Assembly (NCBI GenBank): GCA_019649035.1
Contig: BMAT01006832.1
Span: 52,958-73,769, forward strand
Source: Elysia marginata
Taxonomy: Eukaryota; Mollusca; Gastropoda; Plakobranchidae
Reading direction: 5' to 3'
Length of the DNA stretch: 20,812 nucleotides
The translations under genes and the position numbers were made by a program. The first letter of the stretch is position 1; each line of letters starts with the position of its first letter. The notes below the pieces were generated by a model. The model had not been told where the DNA came from and did no database searches. It worked only from the letters and a program-made list of their open reading frames with translations. Positions 10,040 through 19,359 of the stretch are shown here, one piece after another.

Positions 10040-10311
10040 ATATAGGCCTATGACTTCCAAACTCCTGACTGGAGACCTCGAGGTCACAGGTTCGATTCCC
10101 GACCATGCCATGTTGCAATTGCCTTGGGAAAGCAATTTACCCTAACTTTCCCCAGTCCACCCACCTGTAAAATGGGTACCCAGCTACAGGCTTCAAATGT
10201 ACTGGTCTGCTGGGGCATTAGTGGCGCTGCTCTGTGGCGACACAGTTACGTTGAGTAACGAAAACAAATTTCCCGAAAGGGATTGATATAGTGTATAAAA
10301 ATAAAAAAAAA
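10040..10311 (+). mobile_element. tRNA-derived SINE, copy A
   Basis: The head carries a perfect Pol III B box, GGTTCGATTCC, at 10089-10099 inside a tRNA-like stretch (CGAGGTCACAGG...CCCGACCATGCCA). The A box region near 10045-10060 is degraded. A body follows with a CCTTGGGAAAGCAATTTACC...TGTAAAATGGGTACC section (about 10122-10182), a style seen in several metazoan SINEs, then a segment GGGGCATTAGTGGCGCTGCT (10212-10231) shared with copy B. The 3' part contains GTTAC/GTAAC and TCCC-GAAA-GGGA inverted repeats, and the element ends in an A-rich tail (10298-10311). No target-site duplication is clear, so the 5' edge is approximate. It would be transcribed by Pol III and moved by a LINE. The family name is not known to me. 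Confidence 0.85.
10271..10282 (+). other. SINE A 3' hairpin with GAAA tetraloop
   Basis: TCCC-GAAA-GGGA forms a four-base-pair stem closed by a GNRA-type loop. It sits just before the A-rich tail and is identical in SINE B (18961-18972). An upstream GTTAC/GTAAC stem is also kept. In LINE-dependent SINEs the 3' stem-loop is often what the partner reverse transcriptase recognises. That role is inferred here. Confidence 0.55.
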
Positions 10312-12059
10312 TGCGAACTGCAATCTAGGATTTCATAGTGTCTAATTTGATTACTACAAAACGTTATTCTTACATAGGTTTACTAAAGAAAGCGCCAAGC
10401 CAAAGGTACACTTATGGCCTCAAGATGCACTGTACATCCTCTTGCTCTCCATGGGAGGTTGATCACAGCGTTAAATGCCAACTTTTCTATATTCTCTCAC
10501 CGCTCCAGAGAGCAGGTATACCTCCTTAAGTTGCTCCATTTTACATTCCATGCTGCTCTAATAACTTAGGCTTCTGTGGTATAAGTTAGCTCAACAAAAA
10601 CTCTGGATGCTTTTCTCTCGTCAGCCCCACCAGCCGTGGCCTGCTACTCAGAGTGACCCTGCGAAAAAAGAACCTCTCACCAAACATGCGATGCTTACAA
10701 CTAAAAATGCATCTCTTCACGTTCAACTACTATTCTGGACACATTCTATCTGTGACTCTCGGTCTTATTTGTCTTCAATACAAAGTAACCATTTCATCGC
10801 TGCAACCTTGGGACATGACGTTACCAAGACCACGCTGTAATTGATATGCAAGATACCCTGGGTGGTCAGTGTGAACTTTGCACACTCTTTATCAAAATTA
10901 CCCGTTGTCCATCCTTCGCCACTGAATTGCTCACCTTTCTCTCTCTACACTAGCCTACAACTTGAACTAAGGAGAAAGTGAAAGAGGGGGAGTGGGTTAG
11001 ACCTAGACCACCTTGGCTTGAACTCACCCTTTCCTCTATTTCTTTCTCTCCTACATGAACCTTACAACTAAGGCCAGAGTGGTATGCAGCAAACCAAATA
11101 CAACCGCTTTCAAACGTAAAAGACTGGAACCGTTTCTAGATTTAAAACTCTAACAACTGTTAGTATTTCAAAACAGTTCTTTTAGTAAACATAATACTTG
11201 CTTATTACGGGCATCCGCTAACGTAAAAATTGTGTGAACTTGTTTATTGAACTTTCGCTTTTTATGGAAATAACCAGGTAAAAGAGTTAAAATTTTGTGC
11301 CCTTCCTACCATTTTGTCCAAGATAGCTCATGGCATGGAAGATGAAGAAATAGCATACTCAAGCGGACACCCGTGTCCGCGTCGTCCTCATTGAGTTCTA
11401 AGCTTCGGAACTGATCTGAACTTACTTAACTCACAATATTATCTTCCCCTCACCCCCACTCCCTAATGTTCACGTATCCTTTATTCAATGCTGTAAAAAA
11501 TTAATGAAACCTAGCCTAGCCACGCATCACAAACCCGAGATTTTGTTTTCTTCCTTTATCCCTAATCACCCTCACCTCCCCGTCTCAAGCGCCACCTTAT
11601 TTATTTTGCTCTACAAACACATGTTGCGAATCACCTGCCCAATCAGAAGTGAAACATCGCTTTCAAGTTTCTATCTCCCGGTCCACTCACGCTCTCCCCT
11701 TGTTTGCCCCACCATATACTTCCTTCATCTTCTGTTATTCACAAAGCCTCTAGCTCCTCAAAACTTAGGTTCCAGTCTGTTTACTTTTTTAATTGTGGAT
11801 AAGTCAATGCTAAATCATACTTGGTTAGTTCAAGCTTCTCCAGACAGCATTAACAAAGTCTAAATCAGTGATTTCACATGTAACACTAATCTTGCAGTAT
11901 CTCCATCATAATAATATCCTACGCATTCTCTTTTTTTTCCTTTTCTCACTCACTAAGTCTTTTCTGTAATCTTATGTCTTACTATACTCGTCGACCAGAC
12001 ACAAGTATGCGTGAGTCCAGCAGGACGAGCCAATTAGGTCTCTTGTTTTTACGCCTCAG
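10312..12059. other. Unassigned sequence, no gene seen
   Basis: No coding evidence. Open frames at 10338-10529, 10607-10840 and 11504-11863 (119 codons, plus) have no domains. The last is a C/T-rich stretch lacking stops by composition. No repeats I recognise. A CT-rich stretch runs through 11440-11760. Confidence 0.5.
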
Positions 12060-12099
12060 CATGGCTGAAGACGCTAGTTAGCTGAAACAAATAGCCATG
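12060..12099 (+). ncRNA. Degenerate hammerhead-ribozyme-like motif (tentative)
   Basis: CTGAAGA (12065-12071) matches the hammerhead CUGANGA core box and GAAAC (12084-12088) matches the second core box. They are separated by a 12-base segment holding GCTA/TAGC, which could be stem II. CATGG (12060-12064) pairs perfectly with CCATG (12095-12099), the place of stem I in a type I layout. The weak points are a C/T mismatch at the base of stem II, a two-base loop, and TAG instead of a GUH cleavage triplet, so cleavage is unlikely. Such minimal motifs are known in Penelope-like retroelements. No Penelope coding sequence is seen nearby. Chance is a real alternative. Confidence 0.25.
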
Positions 12100-12690
12100 A
12101 TGGATTGGTCCGCGGACATCTGATTCAGAGATAACCAAGATCAGTGGCTCACCTCTAAGCTACCGACGAAATCAACCAAAGGGCACGTAACTGTGCCTTG
12201 GGAACGCACTTTGTCTTTATCAAACCTATATGTTGCGGGAAAAAAAGAAAGAAAAGGACCATTGTTTAGCCTTTGTGCGGGTTTCAGATTATTCAATAAA
12301 GGAAAAAAAGGCACTGCACAACCATATATCAAAAATGAAACAAAGCTTTTTTTTTTTGTTTTACGTTCAACCCATGATATAGAACCTGCCAGTATACCTA
12401 TCGCTACGCCCACTAGTGGCAGTTTTTACTGTTACTTTAAGAAGTCCAATAGAAATCCACCCTGCAACATCATGATCAGGTGTTTACTGATTACTTTAAA
12501 TGTGATATTTAATTTTCAAACTGATAGAGATAATTTTAAGCTTGCTAGAACTAGGTCTAGATCTAGTTTTAGATTTAACGAGTCACAAGCATGTTGGTAA
12601 CCTATCCATTCGTTCCACGTTTATAACTACTATAACTAAACAAACAATAACTAGGTAGATCTACAAAACTTTTTTTTTCATTTACCACCC
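12100..12690. other. Unassigned sequence, no gene seen
   Basis: Open frames of 135 codons (12193-12600, plus) and 90 codons (12141-12413, minus) overlap here without any recognised motif. A near-palindrome AACTAGGTCTAGATCTAGTT lies at 12549-12568. Nothing else is supported. Confidence 0.45.
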
Positions 12691-13629
12691 AGAGAAAGGT
12701 TCTCTCCGGTATACCACAGGGTAGCGTCCTGGGTCTAGTTTTGTTTGTAATCTATGTAAACGACATACCAGAAGTAGTGACCAATTTTGTAAAAAAAGGT
12801 TTGCTGATGACACTTAAATAGTTACTCCCCGTGAACAATGTTCAAGATATCCAATCATTACAGGCTGATGTAGATGCACTTCAAGAATGGTCAAATAATT
12901 GGCAGCTACGTTTGATGCAAAAAAATGTAGTCATGCATCAATCAAATAGTTCACTTACCAAATAGGAGAAAGAGAGTTTTGGATTTCTGTGAGAAAGACT
13001 TGGACGTTCATATCAACACTAAATTCAAGTTAACTTGTTTAGTGAACATTGTGAAAAGGCAGTCAACAAGGCTAACAGGCTAGCGGGTCTCAGTCAGAGG
13101 TCCTTCAATTACTTTGTACAAATGTCTAGTGACACTTCACCTCAAATACAATAACTGCGCTTGGTCGCCAACCAACAAGACTGATACCTTTATGGTTGAA
13201 AATCTACAACAAACGGGCACAAAACAGCTTCCATGTATAGCAATTTTCTGTTACGAAGATAGACTGAAAGCTCTGGACCTTCCAAGTTTCATGTACCGGC
13301 GCCTTGGAGGTTATCTAATTGAGGCATATAAGCTCACTAACGGCCTATATAATGTCAATGTAGAAGATTATCTCCCGCTTAGTTGCGAAACAAGAACAAG
13401 AGGCGACTGTTATAAATTCACTAAACAAGCCTGCCACCTTGATGCTAGAAAGAACTCCTTAGGCTTGAAGGTCACAAATACATTGAATATTCTGCCAGAA
13501 AGCAGGATCTTTGCATCTAGCTGAAACACCTTAAAAATCAGCATCGATGGACTCCTCGGGGACTTCAAATACAGCACCGACTTTCCACTACATCCAGTGC
13601 GTCAATTCTCTCAAGGTGGTAGGGATTGA
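12691..13629 (+). pseudogene. 5'-truncated, frameshifted non-LTR retrotransposon reverse transcriptase (fossil 2)
   Basis: This is the C-terminal half of a non-LTR reverse transcriptase. SGIPQGSVLG (from about 12705) leads into LFVIYVNDIPE. The catalytic FADDT lies at 12800-12814 in a shifted frame after a seven-A run. DVDALQEWSNNWQLRL follows around 12868-12916 in yet another frame. A 136-codon frame (13114-13524) remains open and holds the thumb and C-terminal signature: LYKCLVTLHLKYNNCAWSP, YEDRLKALDLPS, YRRLGGYLIEAYKL, TRGDCYKF and LPES. After a further shift, a frame from 13546 ends at TGA 13627-13629. At least four disruptions make it dead. Upstream endonuclease and palm parts are absent, the usual 5' truncation. 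The motif style suggests the Jockey/CR1 group; the clade is uncertain. It differs from fossil 1. Confidence 0.88.
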
Positions 13630-13700
13630 AAACCTCAAGATCATCGATGGGCCCAGGGTCCCACCGATGGATATTTTTTCTTGTCCTTAAACAAAAAACA
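13630..13700 (+). mobile_element. Probable 3' UTR of fossil 2, with terminal hairpin
   Basis: Directly after the stop codon is an inverted repeat. ATCGATGGG (13643-13651) pairs with CCCACCGAT (13660-13668) with one A/C mismatch, and the loop is CCCAGGGT. A T-rich then A-rich stretch (about 13672-13697) may be the element's end. A 3' hairpin close to the terminus is common in non-LTR elements for reverse-transcriptase recognition. The exact element end is not determined. Confidence 0.5.
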
Positions 13701-15852
13701 CCACGTTTTTACACAGAATGTATTTAGCACAGCGCGATCTATGATTGCACCATAGCAGCTCCCCCGTGGCCTTCAAACTTACTATGGGAAAAAACTAAGA
13801 CTGTTGCCCGCATTAAAAAAAATAGACGTGAATCTTTTCCTACCATGCTGAACCAAAACTGGTCTTCATGTATTCAAATTTCTGTATATGACATTATCAG
13901 TCAAGGGCGTTATATTACAATTTCCTCTTGAGAGCTTACTGAGTTACTGTGCAACGTGCATTAGAAAATTATGTTCGGATTTGCTCACATGGCTTTTCGG
14001 GAGTATTTTTAAAAAATTTTTATTCGATTTTAATCTACACAAATGTACCGGTACATTCCACGGGATTTTGCATGTTTCAATAAAGAACGTAAGAAAGAAT
14101 GGGCTTTCAAAACTTGCCTTCTTTCTTTGTCCCACACATTGTATCGAATTTTTTTTAATGAATGGACTTTTTCTTTCTGAAAGTTTATCTTTCTCCGTCT
14201 AATAATGCCCTTGTCTTCCCCCCTCCTCCCCATCAAAATACATCTCTTTAACTTCTTCTCCCTCTTTCTACTTTTCTACTACTTCCTGTCCTAGTCTTAT
14301 GATATAACAGCACAATTGAGAAATTCAAGAAAACTGATTACTTTATGATATAACCATTAATCAGATTTTGGTACATGACCCTGGATTGATAAATTATTCT
14401 CCCTGTCAATATTAAGTTGGCGATTTATTGACATTTTCCAAATCTGTAGGACTTTGCAAAAGTCACACTGTTTTTTTTTCTTTTTAATATAGGATACCTA
14501 CCGAGCACAACCCGCGAATTAATTTTAGCTTATCGTCTGCTATTTCTCTGTTTGATTTTAGGTATTCACGATACATCCCATGATCAGTTATCAGTCAAGG
14601 TTCATGTCGAAATCGTTGTCATAATGGGATCTAAACGTAACTATTTGATGCGTTCGGTCTTGAGCTCTCACAAGTTTCTTTAAAGAAAAACTCTTATATA
14701 GATGCGCAGAAGAAGATGGGTAGAGATTTTTTTAAAACTCAGACTTCTGTTTAATGCAATTCTCTTCATTAAAGTTTTTTTTTTGTTGAAAATTCAGCCA
14801 CTCACATAGAAGCAACTTTGGCTATGCATCGTCTATTGACATTAATTCGTGATTATTTAAGGTACCTTTTTATGATATATATCGTTGCGTGTTTTTCATT
14901 AGGCAAAAGCCGGGTGAACCTATTCAGTATTCATTCTTTCTTGATATAACTATCACTCATTCCCTGGCCTACTCTTTGCTTTTTCTTGCTCTATCCTTTA
15001 TGTGCATACCGGAGCCAAATTTTGGCTTCGATACGTCATTACATACTACGCTCCGCGATATTTACAGCAGTCAAATTACTGCAATGAGCTTGGCATACAT
15101 ATATATGTCCTCTCTTAGGATACAACTCCTCTATAAAGGTTTGATACTTGGCAGGAACGTGGGTGGAATCGTCGTGACACCGCACTGAATATTGATATCC
15201 ATATCCATACATGTTTCTCCTCCCAAAGGACTCTTTGCAGTGATCAGCTGATCCACACCCTTAGTACTACAGTGACTTCGGAGTCCTTAACATACTACTG
15301 GCCTTGGCAACAACTTTCACATGCACTCACCTTCAGCGCTGTATTTCTGGATTCGGTCTCAAGCCTCATTTCCATATTTGTTGGCACAATACAAGTTTGT
15401 ATCAAACAAGGTCAGAGTTACCACTAAGTTGATAACCTAGCTGTAGTTAGCATGATTATATCCATGAAGTTTGACGTTCATTGAGGGAAATTAGATTTTC
15501 ACTTAATCACCTTTTTTAAATCTAATTATCCTATTTAATTCTTTGTTGCTTGGACATGTATTCTGCTTGTGTACAAATATTCTCAACCGTTTTACCTCAT
15601 AACTTCCTTCTTTTATCGCCATTTTTACTTAGACTTAAGAATTTTAAAGAGTCATCGTTGGCAGGTTGACCCCGCCAGCTTTTAAGATATTGTGGTGAAA
15701 GAACCTCCCGGAAACGATTCAAATTGACTGTGTTAATGGCCACATCGCTCAAACTGTGGCCGATTCAAATTCTGACCTCAGATTTCATACCCAGTGGACA
15801 GATTATATCAAGATAAAATTTGCGTATGTCGAATGTACTCTCTGTCTGTCTT
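13701..15852. other. Unassigned AT-rich sequence, no gene seen
   Basis: AT-rich DNA with a CT-rich stretch near 14205-14290. Open frames at 13888-14202 (104 codons, plus), 14030-14236 (minus) and 14889-15188 (99 codons, plus) lack domains. A short GGCCAC/GTGGCC inverted repeat occurs near 15739-15762, next to a repeated GATTCAAATT. No gene or known repeat family is recognised. Confidence 0.5.
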
Positions 15853-15876
15853 CCCCCCCCCACACACACACACACA
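15853..15876. repeat. C9-(CA)n microsatellite
   Basis: Nine C are followed by about eight CA units. A mirror arrangement in the opposite orientation, (TG)n-G8, lies at 17239-17272. Confidence 0.9.
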
Positions 15877-17238
15877 ATTCTTTCTGTCCGTTTGACGGCG
15901 CTGTGGCGTGAAGCAAACTTGTTGCTTGATCCTTTTCCAGAATGGACACCGCAAAGCATGGATAAGGCCGAGTGATTACCACTTCTCTGGTCTGACTTTT
16001 AAAGCACCCAATAATATACAGAGGGCATAACACAGAGTGGTGCCTAGGCCTTTAATTCGTAAACCTACTGCTAGCACATCTTTGCCAAATATTGTAAAAG
16101 TTCACTACTCCCCTAAGTTTAACGTTGCTGTTTGGTTGATCCTGCCTATCTTCATAAGTAGACTGCTTGACAAGTTATGCCGTGTCTTGAAAATTCAAAT
16201 GAATGATGTCCGCCAATAATTATATTGACTGTACATCTGAGGCCTCTTGACCATATTTACTGTTGTAGTTTCAAGATGGCGAGAGTGCGTCGATCCTGCG
16301 AATCTTTGTTTTAGTACTCGAAGAAAAGAGTCTGGTCTTGTATAAAGACATCTATACAATCTTTGCTCCGAGTTGCCGCACTTTATACGTCCTTCTGCCT
16401 CATCCATCATCTTCGAAAGCTAGGCAAACCTTGTGCAGTGTCCACCTGTTTGACCCGGTGCCATCTATATCACAACATTTTATTAACTTTGTGGTTAACA
16501 AAGAACAAAATACTATTTAACAGATACGCACTTTTGGTAATATTACCCAAAATTATTCAATTGAGGCCTACCTGACGCCATTTCAGTATAAATTACTTCC
16601 TATGTATATTTTCCCTTATGTCTGTGATACGCAAAGAGACAGAGAAAGAAAAAAAAGTGGACGGGAAGAGTGTTGTAGCCCGATAATTAGACGGAAGAAA
16701 GACTCGAAAAGAATAAAAAAGATACGTGAGCTCTTGATAGTCAGTAGAAAGATAATGAGAAAGCGATAGAGAGATAATGAGGTGACACCCTTGGAGCGAT
16801 GACCTTACTAACCCAACACCTCTCCAATCCACCCTGGAATTCGACCTACACACTGTAATATGTTCTACAATTACCATTTAGACAGCGGTATAAAATGGTA
16901 GCGCAAACGATAGTACACATCTCTGTTCAAGCTTCCTCGTGTAACTTAGGGGACGTTAACCTGAACAAGGATACTAGGACACGTCTGGGGGGAATACGTG
17001 CGGTCCTAACGCACATGGTCGTAACACTTAAACCTATCATTGTAAGGCCCATAACGGGCAGTTATAGTAATTGGTTTTCCCTCGTTTGCTGCTTCTTTAA
17101 GACTCTAACCTCGCCCACATTTCCTGTACTTTGTCAGAAAGTATTGGTTCTTCAGTGGGAAGCTTGTCAGGGGTCCCTTTACTTGTCATAAATAGCCTTC
17201 CCATAGGTTCGCTGTAAACGTTTACTAAGCATATTTTT
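15877..17238. other. Unassigned sequence, no gene seen
   Basis: Several 60-98 codon open frames on both strands overlap one another, including 16895-17191 (98 codons, plus) and 16593-16877 (94 codons, minus). None has a recognisable motif. CAAGATGGCGAG near 16272 resembles a YY1-type site but stands alone. Confidence 0.5.
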
Positions 17239-17272
17239 GGTGTGTGTGTGTGTGTGTGTGTGTGGGGGGGGT
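17239..17272. repeat. (TG)n-G8 microsatellite
   Basis: About twelve TG units run straight into a G tract of eight. On the minus strand it reads C8-(CA)n, the same order as the array at 15853. Confidence 0.9.
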
Positions 17273-18519
17273 GACAATGTTTGTTTCTATCTTGCTATAA
17301 TACTAATGAGAGTGCTCCGTCATATATCTCTTGTTTTTCTTCCATCCTAAAGTTATTTCGTATTCTTGTCCGCATCATTTATGCTTTCTTCTAAATCAAA
17401 TTCGTGTTGTCGATATTGTTGTTCCTCTTCTTCTTTCCCCCGCCTCCTTGATCCTCCTGCTCATCCTCTTGTAAGAGCTAGTCATGCTAATCTACACACA
17501 TCTTATTTAATAACAGTAGGATAAGCTTTTTTCTTTTATGGTCGGCGAATAGTTTACGAATTTTTATTTTTGGGTTGCTTTTTTTGTCCTGTTTTCTATT
17601 TACGACTTTTCCTTTTTCCTCTATATATTCCCCTTCTTTCTAAGACTCTTCCTCCCTCCCCACAAGTTTTTTTTTTTTCTAGATTCTCCAACGGTTTGTT
17701 GCGGCTTAGGTTCCACACATTCTCATGTAATGACCTGTGAGTTCAAGAGGACATCACATATCGGGTAATCCCTTTGGCAGGGGTCACTATTCGCGTGGCT
17801 AAAGGCTAGTCCTTTGAGGACTTCGAGGCGCCTAAGGTCGTGTCTGTCAATTGGTTCATCCACCATTCACTAAAGGCGGTGCACGCCATGCTGCAACTTT
17901 GTTTTGCTACTTTCTCTAGTTGGCTGATTGCTTTTCTTGTCATTGCATTTTGCGGTGTTTTGACCAATGGACATATTTGAGTGGCGCGTACCTCTCCAAA
18001 TTTCCTTCATATGTTTTACTGATCAGAGAGAATTCCAGGCAGGCTCATATCGTTAACTCTTTTTAGGTCACAACACCGACACACAACATAACATTTTTAA
18101 GTGTCAATCAAATGTACTCGTTTTATTGCGTTTGACTCTCTTCGCTTACGGGGTCGCACACTGCCTTATCCATGACAAACCATTTCTCGTACAGTTTGTC
18201 TACTTGTCTTCAACGATGGCTGGCGGTTTGTCAGTGAAGCCAGGTACACGTCACCTTCGTGAAGGTAGTTACAAAAACACTATAGGTCGACAGAATAATA
18301 AAGGTGCCATCAAGTTGCATAGACACACATAGGTCTATTGATAACACTAATTGACCTCTTTGCGTGGACACAGTCTCTCTCTCTCTCACTCTAACTGGTA
18401 CACTTAGAGAAATGTTTTAGTCGAGTCATTGTGTAGCAATTAAAAAAAAATCTCTAAACGAAGGATACTGTTTTATTCTGAATTATCAATAGGTACATGC
18501 ATGTTCTTACGTTGTCTAT
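17273..18519. other. Unassigned sequence with a pyrimidine-rich block, no gene seen
   Basis: From about 17330 to 17690 the plus strand is C/T-rich (CCTCTTCTTC, CCTCCTTGATCCTCC). The section 17690-18330 is more balanced and has a 68-codon plus frame (18126-18332) with no recognised domain. A short (TC)n run lies at 18373-18388. Confidence 0.5.
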
Positions 18520-18703
18520 TGTGTGTTTCGCCATAAAAATTGTCCATTTTTGTTTAATGTTTAAGAGGATGATGAAGGTATCAGCGCAGCACATCTGCAA
18601 GTAAAAGATTGTTGTACATTTGTTAATACGGATGCAATCTTGCATATCGATCAGAACCACCTCCAAGAGACTTGCATGACTAATACAGTGCTCAAGCTTA
18701 GCT
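18520..18703. repeat. Diverged direct repeat, copy 1 (left of SINE B)
   Basis: This 184-bp sequence runs from GTGTTTCGCCATAAAAATTG to CAGTGCTCAAGCTTAGCTT and is repeated in the same orientation at 19000-19196 with scattered substitutions and a roughly 12-base length difference. Outside these limits the flanks do not match. The minus strand is open in both copies. However, over 46 aligned codons I count about 17 amino-acid-changing versus about 5 silent base differences, as expected for unconstrained DNA, so I do not call it a gene. Confidence 0.8.
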
Positions 18704-18999
18704 TAGGTGGCAGCGTGATTAGCGCGTCAGACTCGTGTTCTGGTGGTCGCGGGTTGATCCCCGACCTTGCCATGTTGCAATCGCCCTAACTTTTCCCTGT
18801 CCCTCCACTTGCGAAATGGGTACTCCGCTAAATTCAATGCTCAAATTTGTGATATGCGCCTGCAACACCCTGCATATAAGTTAAAAAGTGGCTTTCAAAT
18901 GGGGCATTAGTGGTGCTGCTCTTGTAGTAACACAGTTACGCTGAGTAACGCGGTGAAATTTCCCGAAAGGGAGAAATAACCGTGTAGTAAAAAAAAAAA
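18704..18999 (+). mobile_element. tRNA-derived SINE, copy B
   Basis: Same family as copy A. The head is better kept at the 5' end: TGGCAGCGTGATTAGCGCG holds an A-box-like TTAGCGCGTCAG (18719-18730), and the B box (GGTTGATCC, 18752-18760) has lost one base. Relative to copy A it lacks about 20 bases of the CCTTGGG...CCCTAAC section and has about 45 extra bases between AAATGGGTAC and GGGGCATTAG (18823-18900). The shared GGGGCATTAGTGG block starts at 18901. The GTTAC/GTAAC and TCCC-GAAA-GGGA hairpins and an A11 tail (18989-18999) follow. It lies exactly between the two direct repeat copies. Confidence 0.87.
18961..18972 (+). other. SINE B 3' hairpin with GAAA tetraloop
   Basis: TCCC-GAAA-GGGA is identical to that in SINE A although surrounding bases differ. 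Survival of both stem arms and the GNRA-type loop in two diverged copies fits a functional 3' recognition structure. Confidence 0.55.
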
Positions 19000-19196
19000 T
19001 GTGCATTTCGCCATAAAAATTGCTCATTTTCTTTTAAATTTCACAGAATTTTGTAACAGGATGATGAAGGTATCAGAGTGACACAGCTGCAAGTAAAAGA
19101 TTCTTACACATTTGTTAATACTGATACATTCATGGATATCGAACATAACCGCCCCCAAGAAACTTGCATGACTCATACAGTGCTCTAACTTAGCTT
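19000..19196. repeat. Diverged direct repeat, copy 2 (right of SINE B)
   Basis: Starts immediately after the SINE poly(A) tail at GTGCATTTCGCCATAAAAATTG and ends at CAGTGCTCTAACTTAGCTT. Compared with copy 1 it has a small extra AT-rich segment (around 19030-19058) and scattered substitutions. With SINE B it forms a repeat-SINE-repeat unit of about 680 bp. Confidence 0.8.
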
Positions 19197-19359
19197 TGTT
19201 ACACAAGCAATAAAAAGCGCATCTTTTTTTCCACTCAGGCAAGATCTTTGACTGCCTATCTGGTTAATTACTTCAATAAGTTAGTTTACTCGGAAAATTT
19301 TAACCTGTGACTTCATATGCAACGACGGAATCTCTACCACTAACCTTCAATGCCTACTT
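19197..19359. other. Unassigned spacer between the SINE unit and the tandem repeat
   Basis: Ordinary AT-rich DNA of about 160 bases. No gene or repeat recognised. Confidence 0.5.

Noticed and set aside
10060..10110. Free-standing tRNA gene
   Set aside because: The perfect B box belongs to a SINE head. The A box is degraded, the cloverleaf is incomplete, and a SINE body and A-tail follow.
11504..11863. 119-codon plus frame
   Set aside because: C/T-rich composition explains the lack of stops. The product is Ser/Leu/Pro-rich without motifs.
12549..12568. AACTAGGTCTAGATCTAGTT near-palindrome as a regulatory site
   Set aside because: It is imperfect and isolated in AT-rich sequence with several CTAG words. 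Chance is sufficient.
12193..12600. 135-codon plus frame upstream of fossil 2, possible ORF1 or endonuclease of the retrotransposon
   Set aside because: No zinc knuckle, endonuclease or other retrotransposon motif can be read in it, and the fossil is truncated just before the PQGSVLG block.
16895..17191. 98-codon plus frame
   Set aside because: No recognisable domain, no splice or codon-use support, and other overlapping frames of similar size nearby.
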